Below are positions 50,381 through 58,008 of a stretch of DNA of 64,000 nt, in pieces. The position numbers and the translations under genes were made by a program. The notes beneath the pieces were generated by a model, which saw only the letters and a list, made by a program, of their open reading frames with translations, searched no databases and was not told the origin of the DNA. How positions within the stretch are numbered: the stretch's first letter is position 1; each line of letters begins with the position of its first letter. Source of the DNA: Tsukamurella conjunctivitidis (GTDB lineage Bacteria; Actinomycetota; Actinomycetes; Mycobacteriales; Mycobacteriaceae); the NCBI RefSeq assembly GCF_007858475.1, contig NZ_VIGX01000004.1, positions 124,001 through 188,000 of the forward strand, written 5' to 3'.

Positions 50381-51556
50381 GTGCCCTACCCGAATCTGAC
50401 GGGCGATGACCTCGCCATCGTCGAGATGGCGCGCGACTTCTCCCGCAAGCGCCTCGCGCCCTACGCACTCGAATGGGATGCCACCAAGCACTTCCCGGTG
50501 GAGGAGATGAAGGAGGCGGGCAGCCTCGGCATGGCCGCCATCTACACCCGCGAGGACGTGGGCGGGTCCGGCCTGCGCCGGCTCGACGGGGTCCGCATCT
50601 TCGAGGAGCTCGCCAAGGGCGATCCGGTGACCGCGGCCTTCATCTCGATCCACAACATGTGCACGTGGATGGTCGACACCTACGGCTCCGAGGAGCAGCG
50701 GCAGGAATGGATCCCCAAGCTGGCGCCGATGGACGTGATGGCCAGCTACTGCCTCACCGAGCCGGGTGCCGGCTCCGACGCCGCGTCGCTGACGACCAAG
50801 GCCGAGCGCGACGGTGACGACTTCGTCCTGAACGGGACCAAGCAGTTCATCTCCGGCGGCGGCGCGTCCGACCTGTACGTGGTCATGGCGCGCAGCGAGG
50901 GGGAGGGCGCCCGGGGCATCTCGACCTTCCTGGTGGACAAGGGGACCCCGGGCCTGTCCTTTGGGCCGCCCGAGGTGAAGATGGGCTGGCACAGCCAGCC
51001 CACCACCCAGGTGATCTTCGAGAACGTGCGGATCCCTTCGGATCGAATGTTGGGCGGGGCTCAGCAGGAGGGTGGCGGTGCCGGTAAGGGCTTCGGTATC
51101 GCCATGAACGGCCTCAACGGCGGCCGCCTCAACATCGCGGCCTGCTCGCTGGGCGGCGCCCAGGCGGCCTACGACAAGGCGCTGCAGTACATGACCGAGC
51201 GGGAGACCTTCGGCCGCAAGCTCATCGATGAGCCCACCATCCGGTTCACCCTCGCCGACATGGCCACGTCGATCGAGGCCTCGCGGCTGATCCTGTGGCG
51301 CGCGGCCACGGCGCTCGACGAGAACGATCCCGACAAGGTCGAACTCTGCGCCATGGCCAAGAAGTTCGTCACCGAGACCTGCTTCCAGGTCGCCGACCAG
51401 GCGCTGCAGCTGCACGGCGGCTACGGCTACCTGCACGAAACGGGCGTCGAGAAGATCGTTCGCGACCTGCGCGTGAACCGGATTCTCGAGGGCACCAACG
51501 AGATCATGCGGATGGTGATCGGCCGCGCCGAGGCCGCCCGCGTCCAGGGCAAGTAG
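50381..51556 (+). CDS. Acyl-CoA dehydrogenase, probably isobutyryl-CoA dehydrogenase
   Basis: A 391-residue ACAD starts at GTG 50381, nine bases after mmsA. Family motifs are MASYCLTEPGAGSDAASL, FVLNGTKQFISGGG and the C-terminal RVNRILEGTNEIMRMV; Glu370 of LEGTNE is in the catalytic-base position of the acyl-CoA dehydrogenase family. Between mmsA and mmsB it should desaturate isobutyryl-CoA to methacrylyl-CoA with FAD. The enoyl-CoA hydratase and hydroxyisobutyryl-CoA hydrolase steps are not in this cluster. Confidence 0.92.
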   Translation: MPYPNLTGDDLAIVEMARDFSRKRLAPYALEWDATKHFPVEEMKEAGSLGMAAIYTREDVGGSGLRRLDGVRIFEELAKGDPVTAAFISIHNMCTWMVDTYGSEEQRQEWIPKLAPMDVMASYCLTEPGAGSDAASLTTKAERDGDDFVLNGTKQFISGGGASDLYVVMARSEGEGARGISTFLVDKGTPGLSFGPPEVKMGWHSQPTTQVIFENVRIPSDRMLGGAQQEGGGAGKGFGIAMNGLNGGRLNIAACSLGGAQAAYDKALQYMTERETFGRKLIDEPTIRFTLADMATSIEASRLILWRAATALDENDPDKVELCAMAKKFVTETCFQVADQALQLHGGYGYLHETGVEKIVRDLRVNRILEGTNEIMRMVIGRAEAARVQGK

Positions 51557-51569
51557 GAGGAAGACCTTC

Positions 51570-52439
51570 ATGAGCACGATCGCATTCCTCGGCCTCGGCC
51601 ACATGGGCGGACCGATGGCGAAGAACCTCGTCGCCGCCGGACACACCGTCCGCGGGTTCGACCTCGTCCCCGCGGCGCAGGACGCCGCCCGCGCGGCCGG
51701 CGTCACCGTGATCGACACTGCCGAGGAGGCCGTCCAGGGGGCGGACGCCGTCGTCACGATGCTGCCCAGCGGCGCCATCGTGAAGTCGGTGTACGACGCG
51801 GTCCTCCCGCACGCCGCGCAGGGCACGCTGTTCATCGACAGCTCCACCATCTCCGTCGACGACGCCCGCGCGGTGCACGCGCAGGCCGAGACGGCCGGGA
51901 TGAAGCAGGTCGACGCCCCCGTCTCGGGTGGCGTCAAGGGTGCCGACGCCGGAACGCTGGCCTTCATGGTCGGCGGCGATGACGAGGCCTTCGCCGCGGC
52001 GCAGCCCGTGCTGGATCCGATGGCGGGCAAAGTGATCCACTGCGGTGGCTCCGGCAACGGACAGGCCGCCAAGGTGTGCAACAACATGATCCTCGCGGTC
52101 CAGCAGATCGTCGTCGGTGAGGCCTTCGTTCTCGCCGAGAAGCTGGGCCTGGCGGATCAGGCGCTGTACGACGTGGTCACGGGCGCCACCGGCAACTGCT
52201 GGTCGCTGCACACCAACTGCCCCGTGCCGGGGCCGGTGGCGGGTGCACCGTCGGGCAACGACTTCAAGCCCGGCTTCGCGACGGCCCTGATGAACAAGGA
52301 CCTGGGCCTGGCCATGGACGCGGTCTCGTCCACCGGTTCGAGCGCGCCGCTCGGCACGCACGCCGCGGAGCTGTACTCTGCGTTCGCGCAGGAGAACGGC
52401 GGCCTGGACTTCAGCGCCATCATCCGGACGCTGAGGTAG
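51570..52439 (+). CDS. mmsB: 3-Hydroxyisobutyrate dehydrogenase
   Basis: A 289-residue enzyme starts at ATG 51570, 13 bases after the ACAD gene. It opens with the NAD-binding IAFLGLGHMGGPMAKNLVAAGH (residues 4-25), followed by the substrate motif DAPVSGGVKGADAGTLAFMVGG and the catalytic Lys in GNGQAAKVCNNM. These are full MmsB/GarR signatures. It oxidises 3-hydroxyisobutyrate to methylmalonate semialdehyde, the substrate of MmsA. Confidence 0.95.
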   Translation: MSTIAFLGLGHMGGPMAKNLVAAGHTVRGFDLVPAAQDAARAAGVTVIDTAEEAVQGADAVVTMLPSGAIVKSVYDAVLPHAAQGTLFIDSSTISVDDARAVHAQAETAGMKQVDAPVSGGVKGADAGTLAFMVGGDDEAFAAAQPVLDPMAGKVIHCGGSGNGQAAKVCNNMILAVQQIVVGEAFVLAEKLGLADQALYDVVTGATGNCWSLHTNCPVPGPVAGAPSGNDFKPGFATALMNKDLGLAMDAVSSTGSSAPLGTHAAELYSAFAQENGGLDFSAIIRTLR

Positions 52440-52468
52440 GAAGACACACGACGAGGAAGGCGGGCGCG

Positions 52469-52969
52469 ATGACGCAACCGGACCCCCGGGACCCGATCGC
52501 CCGCGCCCGCCGCAACTGGGAGGACGCGGGCTGGGGCGGTGACATCGCCTCCGGCATGGAGGCGGTGACCTCCGTGATGCGCGCGCACCAGATCCTGCTC
52601 GCGCGGATCGAGGCGGCGCTCAAGCCCTTCCACCTGTCCTTCTCCCGGTTCGAGCTGCTGCGGTTGCTCGCCTTCACCAAGCGCGGCGAACTGCCGATCT
52701 CGAAGGCGAGCACCCGATTGCAGGTTCATGTCTCGTCCGTGACCCACGCGATCGACCGGCTCGGCGAGGCCGGGCTGGTCGAGCGGAAGCCGCACCCCAC
52801 CGACGGCCGCACGACGCTCGTCGCGATCACCCCGGAGGGGCGGGAACTGGTCGAGAAGGCGACCGTCGTACTCAACGACGTCTTCGCCGACATCGGTATG
52901 CCTGACGAGGAGTCCGCGGCGCTGGTGGGCGCCATCCGCTCACTGCGCCGGTTCAACGGCGACTTCTGA
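52469..52969 (+). CDS. MarR-family regulator of the valine-degradation cluster
   Basis: A 166-residue regulator starts at ATG 52469, 29 bases after mmsB, so it is the last gene of the operon. The wHTH reads LPISKASTRLQVHVSSVTHAIDRLGEAGLVERKPHPTDGRTTLVAIT. It may bind the palindrome at 48735-48752 and respond to an acyl-CoA. Its end overlaps the convergent MFS gene by 17 bases. Confidence 0.9.
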   Translation: MTQPDPRDPIARARRNWEDAGWGGDIASGMEAVTSVMRAHQILLARIEAALKPFHLSFSRFELLRLLAFTKRGELPISKASTRLQVHVSSVTHAIDRLGEAGLVERKPHPTDGRTTLVAITPEGRELVEKATVVLNDVFADIGMPDEESAALVGAIRSLRRFNGDF

Positions 52970-54401
52970 CCGCGGCCGCCTCCGGGGCCGCCCGCACCGC
53001 GGTGTTCGACCATGTCGGCTCCCGCGGCTGCAGGGATCGCGCGCACAGGGCGAAGGCGACGGCGATGCCCGTGTGCACGAGCAGGATCAGGGCGAAGGCG
53101 TGCCGGGCGGGGATGCCGCCGGCGAGCGCCGTGTAGCCGGTTCCGAGCGTGGCGACACCCAGTGCGAACGCGGCTTGCTGCGCCGTCGAGACCAGACCGC
53201 CGGTGAGTCCGGCGATGCGATCCGGCACCGAGCCCATGATCGTCCCGACGAGCGGCCCGAACTGCATCGCCTGGGCCGCGCCCACGAGGATCAGGGCGGG
53301 CTGGACCGCCCACGCCCAGACCTGCGGGGCCGCCAGGCCGCTCGCCGCGAGGGCCAGCAGGCCGATCGCGTTGAGCGTCGCGCCCACCGGCATCGTCCTC
53401 GCTCCGAGGCGGCGGTGGATCGCCGGTTGCCCGAGCGAGACGGCCACGAAGGCGGCGCCGTAGGGGACCAGGGCCACGCCCGATGCGACGGGGCTCATGC
53501 CGAGGGCGTGTTCGCTGACCAGCGCGTACTCGAAGACCAGGGCGCCGTAGCCCGAGAAGAAGAGCAGTGCCATGAGCAGGCCGATCCGGATCGGGCGGTG
53601 CGCGAACACCGCCGGCGGCAGCATGGGAGCGCCGCCGGCGGCCTCGGCCCGTCGTTGCGCCGACCAGAACGCCGCACCGGCCACGACCGCGACGGCGAGC
53701 AACAGCCACGACACCGGCGGCCAGCCGAGGGTGCCGCCCAGCGACAGCCCGACGAGCAGCGCGAACAGCGCCACCGTCAGCAGCGCCGTGCCGCGGTAGT
53801 CGAGGGGCAGTCGGCGCTCCGCCCGGGTGTCGGGTACAGCGCCGGCGGCGGCCGCGGCGGCGAGGGCGATCACGGCCGCCGACCACCACACGGTGCGCCA
53901 TCCGAGGCCCGCGGGGTTCCACGCCAGGAGGGCGCCGCCGAGGACCTGCCCGCCGCAGAAGCCCAGGCCGGCCGTCGCCGCGATCACGGCGATCGCGCGG
54001 CGCCTCGCCTCGCCAGTGGTGGTGGCCTGCACCGTCGAGAGCACCTGGGGTGTGAACGCCGCCGCGCCGACGCCCTGCACCGCACGGAGCACGATGAGGG
54101 AGGTGACATCGGGCGCGAACCCCGCGGCGACCGAGGTGACGCCGACCGCGATCAGGCCCGCGGCGAACACCCGGCGCCGTCCGCGGTTGTCGCCGAGCCG
54201 GCCGAACAGGATGAGCGCCGTCGCGAAGGTCGCCGAGAACGCCGCCAGGATGAGCGTCTGCTCCGCCGGCGATGCCGACAGCCTCCGTGCCACATCCGGG
54301 ACGGCGACGTTCGCGGAGGCGAACAGGAAGGTCGTGAGGAAGTAGGCGAGGCCGAGAACGGCGAGGCCCCGCCGGGTGAGGGGCGGTGGAGAGGTGGTCA
54401 T
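52953..54401 (-). CDS. MFS transporter (DHA2-like exporter)
   Basis: A 482-residue, about 14-helix transporter starts at ATG 54401. Motif A-like LFGRLGDNRGRRRVFAAGL follows TM2 and the TM4 segment reads VLRAVQGVGAAAFTPQVLS. It is a proton-driven exporter of an unknown compound. It is divergent from an XRE/MmyB-type regulator, which may control it. Confidence 0.9.
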   Translation of the reverse strand: MTTSPPPLTRRGLAVLGLAYFLTTFLFASANVAVPDVARRLSASPAEQTLILAAFSATFATALILFGRLGDNRGRRRVFAAGLIAVGVTSVAAGFAPDVTSLIVLRAVQGVGAAAFTPQVLSTVQATTTGEARRRAIAVIAATAGLGFCGGQVLGGALLAWNPAGLGWRTVWWSAAVIALAAAAAAGAVPDTRAERRLPLDYRGTALLTVALFALLVGLSLGGTLGWPPVSWLLLAVAVVAGAAFWSAQRRAEAAGGAPMLPPAVFAHRPIRIGLLMALLFFSGYGALVFEYALVSEHALGMSPVASGVALVPYGAAFVAVSLGQPAIHRRLGARTMPVGATLNAIGLLALAASGLAAPQVWAWAVQPALILVGAAQAMQFGPLVGTIMGSVPDRIAGLTGGLVSTAQQAAFALGVATLGTGYTALAGGIPARHAFALILLVHTGIAVAFALCARSLQPREPTWSNTAVRAAPEAAAVRSRR

Positions 54402-54513
54402 GCGCTCGACGATGCGCCGCAGCGATCCGGGTATCCAGACCGCGCGGATCCTAGTAGTGACACCACCGGGCTCCGCGTCGCCGACGTGCCGTGGGGCGAG
54501 GGATACTCGGTCC

Positions 54514-55347
54514 ATGGGCACCCGCAACAACGCCGAGCTGGCGCGCTTCCTGCGCACTCGCCGTGAGCAGGTGACCCCGGAGCAGGTGGGGCTGCCCGCC
54601 GGTGGGCGGCGCCGGACCCCGGGCCTGCGCCGGGAGGAGGTCGCGGCCCGCGCCCACGTCGGCGCCACCTGGTACACCTGGGTCGAGCAGGGACGCGACG
54701 TGAACCCCAGCCCCGAGGTGCTGTGCGCCGTCGCGGATGCGCTGCTGCTCGATCCGGGGGAGCGTGATCACGTGCTGCGGCTGGCCGGCCACCCACCGGG
54801 GCCGCCCGCCGTGGAGTCGGGTGCCGCCGCCACCGTCCAGCCGGTCCTCGACGCCCTGCTGCCCAACCCCGCCGCCGTGCTCAACGCCCGCGGCGACATG
54901 GTCCTCTACAACCTGGCCTTCCGCTTCCTGATCACCGACGTCGAACAGTTCCCGCCGGAGGACCGGAACTGTCTCTGGCTCGATTTCACCGACGAGCTGT
55001 GGCTCGGCGCCTACGTCGCGGACCGGCAGGAACTCGAGGCCGTCGTCGCGCGGACCAGGGCGCTGTACGCGAGTTCCCACGCGGACCCCGCCTGGGAACA
55101 GATGCTCAGCCGCCTGCAGGCGGCGTCCCCGCTGTTCGCGCAGTTGTGGAACGCGGGGCTGGTCCTCGACGCCGCCGACTGGGAGAAGACGATCCGCAAC
55201 CCTCGGGTGGGGGAACTGCGCCTGCAGGTGAGCACGTTCAACCTGCGGGACCGTCCCTCGCTGCGGATGCTCACCTACCTGCCGAAGGACGATGTGACGC
55301 GCGAGCGGCTCACCCGGATCGTCCCGCCGGAGCACCGCGGAGCGTGA
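54514..55347 (+). CDS. XRE-family regulator with MmyB-like C-terminal domain
   Basis: A 277-residue protein starts at ATG 54514. The N-terminal HTH (RRRTPGLRREEVAARAHVGATWYTWVEQGRDVNPSPEVLCAVADAL) and C-terminal MmyB-like ligand domain (NARGDMVLYNLAFRFL ... NPRVGELRLQVSTFNLRD) are typical of this large actinobacterial family. Members bind fatty acids in some cases. It is divergent from an MFS exporter, probably its target. Confidence 0.9.
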   Translation: MGTRNNAELARFLRTRREQVTPEQVGLPAGGRRRTPGLRREEVAARAHVGATWYTWVEQGRDVNPSPEVLCAVADALLLDPGERDHVLRLAGHPPGPPAVESGAAATVQPVLDALLPNPAAVLNARGDMVLYNLAFRFLITDVEQFPPEDRNCLWLDFTDELWLGAYVADRQELEAVVARTRALYASSHADPAWEQMLSRLQAASPLFAQLWNAGLVLDAADWEKTIRNPRVGELRLQVSTFNLRDRPSLRMLTYLPKDDVTRERLTRIVPPEHRGA

Positions 55348-55361
55348 CCGCGGAGCGACGG

Positions 55362-56039
55362 TCAGCGGTGGCCGTTGCGGGAGAGCATGCCGGACAAGTG
55401 TTCCCGGCTCAGCCGTGCGGCCGCGGCGGCGTCGCCCCGCTCGACGGCGGCGAGCAGCTCCGCGTGCGAATCCTGGTCGTCGTCCCCGCCGAAGGGCTCC
55501 GGCCGGGACCGCAGCATGTCGACCATCGCGCGCCGCAGGTGCGCCGCGATCCCGTCGAACATCTGCACCAGGACGGGATTGTGCGCGGCGGCGATGACGG
55601 CGCGGTGGAAGTCGGTGTCCGTCTCGACGTGGCGCACCAGGTCGCCGCGGTGCGCGGCGCGGATCGCGAGCGCGGCCCGGACGGCGTCGAGGTCCTCCTC
55701 GGTGCGGCGGTGCGCGGCGAGCGCGGCGGCCTCCACCTCGACAGCGATCCGTGCCTCGAGCACCGCGTCGATCGCCGCCCCGTCGAGCATCGTGTCGAGG
55801 CCCGACGGGGCGTCCAGCCTGGTCACGAAGACCCCGGAGCCCTGGCGGGTGGTGAGCACGCCGATCCCGGCCAGGCGGCGGATCGCCTCGCGCACCGTCG
55901 ACCGCCCGACGTCGAGTTGCGGCGCCAGAGTGGTCTCGCCGGGGAGCCGGTCACCGATCGCCCACTCGCCCGACCGGATCCGGGCGAGCAGGGCGTCGGC
56001 GGCCTGGTCGGCGAGGGATGCGCGACGGAGCGGGGGCAT
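55362..56039 (-). CDS. GntR/FadR-family regulator
   Basis: A 225-residue regulator starts at ATG 56039. The wHTH reads LLARIRSGEWAIGDRLPGETTLAPQLDVGRSTVREAIRRLAGIGVLTTRQGSGVFV. The FCD domain after residue 85 holds the metal-binding His/Asp pattern (DTDFHRAVIAAAHNPV ... DSHAEL). It is divergent from leuA. A palindrome four bases from its start suggests autoregulation, and it could also affect leuA. Confidence 0.92.
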   Translation of the reverse strand: MPPLRRASLADQAADALLARIRSGEWAIGDRLPGETTLAPQLDVGRSTVREAIRRLAGIGVLTTRQGSGVFVTRLDAPSGLDTMLDGAAIDAVLEARIAVEVEAAALAAHRRTEEDLDAVRAALAIRAAHRGDLVRHVETDTDFHRAVIAAAHNPVLVQMFDGIAAHLRRAMVDMLRSRPEPFGGDDDQDSHAELLAAVERGDAAAAARLSREHLSGMLSRNGHR

Positions 56040-56043
56040 GTGT

Positions 56044-56060
56044 CTGAGAATACTTCTCAG
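56044..56060. promoter_or_regulatory. Perfect inverted repeat, GntR operator
   Basis: CTGAGAA-TAC-TTCTCAG (56044-56060) is a perfect 7+3+7 inverted repeat four bases upstream of the GntR start. A partial copy, GTCTGAG, follows at about 56064-56070. It lies 32 bases before the leuA leader peptide. Confidence 0.75.
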
Positions 56061-56091
56061 CTTGTCTGAGGAGTTGTGGTAGGGTCGCCCT

Positions 56092-56142
56092 ATGACGCAG
56101 CGCGACAACTCGCTCCTCCTTCCGCGCCACGGCGGGGTCTGA
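56092..56142 (+). CDS. leuA leader peptide, Leu-rich
   Basis: A 16-codon frame from ATG 56092 to TGA 56142 encodes MTQRDNSLLLPRHGGV, with three consecutive Leu codons (CTC CTC CTT) at 56113-56121. Position, length and composition are those of a leucine-sensing leader peptide. The 5' arm of the downstream pseudoknot overlaps its last codons, so ribosome position on the Leu codons can affect folding. Confidence 0.85.
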   Translation: MTQRDNSLLLPRHGGV

Positions 56143-56184
56143 TTCCGGGCCGGCCTCCCGCCGTGGGGAATCCGTGCCGGCCCG
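56127..56184 (+). promoter_or_regulatory. leuA leader pseudoknot (LEU element type)
   Basis: Two perfect stems interlock. Stem 1 is CCACGGCGGG (56127-56136) with CCCGCCGTGG (56157-56166). Stem 2 is CGGGCCGGC (56146-56154) with GCCGGCCCG (56176-56184). Each 5' or 3' arm lies in the loop of the other, so they form an H-type pseudoknot or are mutually exclusive. Stem 2 is followed by TCTTT. A conserved pseudoknot upstream of leuA (the LEU element) was described in Actinobacteria by comparative analysis. Confidence 0.85.
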
Positions 56185-56211
56185 TCTTTCGGACCCGATG
56201 AAGGAACCGTC

Positions 56212-57969
56212 ATGCCCTTTTCCACGATCGACTCACCTCGCGGCCCCGTCCCCGGCGCGGCGCCCGCCTGGAACCGCCAGCGCGCCTCGCAGATGCCGCA
56301 CCATCGCTACCGCGATGTCCACGCCCGCGTCGACCTTCCTCTGGCCGATCGCGTTTGGCCCACCCGACGCCTGACCACGGCGCCGCTCTGGGTCCCGGTC
56401 GATCTGCGCGACGGCAACCAGGCGCTGCCCGAGCCGATGGACCCCGCCCGTAAGCGCCGCTTCTTCGAACTCATGGTGGCCATGGGCTACAAGGAGATCG
56501 AGGTCGGCTACCCGTCCGCGTCGCAGACCGACTACGACTTCGTCCGGCTGATCGCGGAGTCGGACATCGCACCCGAGGACGTCACCGTGGTCGTCTTCAC
56601 GCCCGCGCGCCGCGATCTGATCGAGCGGACGGTCGAGTCCGTCCGCGGGATCTGCAACGAGGTGGTCATTCACATGTACACCGCGACAGCCCCCACCTGG
56701 CGCGACGTCGTCCTGGGCCGGAGCCGCGCGGCGTTGAGGGAGCTGATCCTGGACGGCGGCCGCGACCTGCTCGCGTCGGCGGGTGACCTCGACGGCGTGC
56801 GGTTCGAGTTCTCGCCCGAGGTCTTCAACCTCACCGAGCCGGACTACGTGCTCGAGGTCTGCGACGCGATGACCGACCTGTGGGACGCCACTGCCGACCG
56901 CCCGGTGATCCTCAACCTGCCCGCGACGGTCGAGGTGGCGACGCCGAACGTCTACGCCGACCAGATCGAGTACATGGACCGCAACCTCGCCCGCCGCGAT
57001 GCCGTGATCCTCTCGGTGCACCCCCACAACGACCGCGGGACGGGCATCGCGTGCGCCGAGCTGGCGGTGCTGGCCGGGGCGCAGCGCGTCGAGGGCTGCC
57101 TCTTCGGCAACGGCGAGCGTACGGGCAACGTCGACCTGGCGACGCTGGCGCTCAACATGTTCGCGCAGGGCATCGATCCGATGATCGACTTCTCCGACAT
57201 CGACGAGGTACGGCGCACCGTCGAGGCGTGCAACGGGATCGGTGTGCACGACCGGCACCCCTACGTCGGCGACCTGGTGCACACCGCCTTCAGCGGAACC
57301 CATCAGGACGCGATCAGGAAGGGCTTCGCCGAGCATCGCGCCCGCGCCGAGGCCGAGGGGCGCCACGAGCGGGACATCGAGTGGCGGGTGCCCTACCTGC
57401 CCGTCGACCCCGCCGACATCGGCCGGACCTACGACGCCGTCATCCGCGTGAACTCCCAGTCGGGCAAAGGCGGGATGGCCTACCTGCTGGAGCGCGACCT
57501 GGGTCTGGAACTGCCGAGGCGGCTGCAGATCGAATTGGCCCGGCATGTCCAGGCCCACGCCGACGACCACGGCACGGAGATGGACACCGCCGCGCTGTGG
57601 GCCGTCTTCGAGGAGGCCTTCCGCGCCGAGGGCGACAGGTTCGAGCTGGTCGAATGCGTGGTGGGGGAGACCCCGGCCGGCAGCGAGGTCACGGTCGGGC
57701 TCCGGGTCGACGGGACGCCGCACCGCACGGTCGTTGACGGTGCGGGTCCCGTCGAGGCGCTCGTCGCTGTGCTCGCCGAGCACGACGCCACGATCGACGT
57801 CCTCTCCCTGCACCAGACCTCGCTCGGACGCGGCGACGATGCGGAGGCGCTCACGCTCCTCGAGTTCCGCCGGGACGGCGAGGTGCGCTGGAGCATGGGC
57901 CGTGACCGGTCGGTGTTGGCGGCGACGGCCGCCGCGGTGATCGGCGCCGCGCACATGACCGGCCGGTAA
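56212..57969 (+). CDS. leuA: 2-Isopropylmalate synthase
   Basis: A 585-residue enzyme starts at ATG 56212. The catalytic TIM barrel shows [16 protein letters not shown] (metal Asp), [16 protein letters not shown] and [12 protein letters not shown], with a C-terminal LeuA dimer domain (about residues 450-585) that mediates leucine feedback inhibition. It condenses 2-ketoisovalerate with acetyl-CoA, the first step of leucine synthesis. Control at two levels is visible: the leader peptide/pseudoknot on RNA and the allosteric domain in the protein. The internal VNTR seen in M. tuberculosis LeuA is absent. Confidence 0.97.
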   Translation: MPFSTIDSPRGPVPGAAPAWNRQRASQMPHHRYRDVHARVDLPLADRVWPTRRLTTAPLWVPVDLRDGNQALPEPMDPARKRRFFELMVAMGYKEIEVGYPSASQTDYDFVRLIAESDIAPEDVTVVVFTPARRDLIERTVESVRGICNEVVIHMYTATAPTWRDVVLGRSRAALRELILDGGRDLLASAGDLDGVRFEFSPEVFNLTEPDYVLEVCDAMTDLWDATADRPVILNLPATVEVATPNVYADQIEYMDRNLARRDAVILSVHPHNDRGTGIACAELAVLAGAQRVEGCLFGNGERTGNVDLATLALNMFAQGIDPMIDFSDIDEVRRTVEACNGIGVHDRHPYVGDLVHTAFSGTHQDAIRKGFAEHRARAEAEGRHERDIEWRVPYLPVDPADIGRTYDAVIRVNSQSGKGGMAYLLERDLGLELPRRLQIELARHVQAHADDHGTEMDTAALWAVFEEAFRAEGDRFELVECVVGETPAGSEVTVGLRVDGTPHRTVVDGAGPVEALVAVLAEHDATIDVLSLHQTSLGRGDDAEALTLLEFRRDGEVRWSMGRDRSVLAATAAAVIGAAHMTGR

Positions 57970-58008
57970 CGTCGCGGGGCGCGAGGGCAACCAATAGGGT
58001 CGGTAGGC

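Noticed and set aside
48734-52087. A 1117-codon open frame on the minus strand across the mmsA operon
   Set aside because: It is a shadow of high-GC coding on the other strand, rich in Arg/His/Gly/Val with no domain; the plus-strand genes have full motifs.
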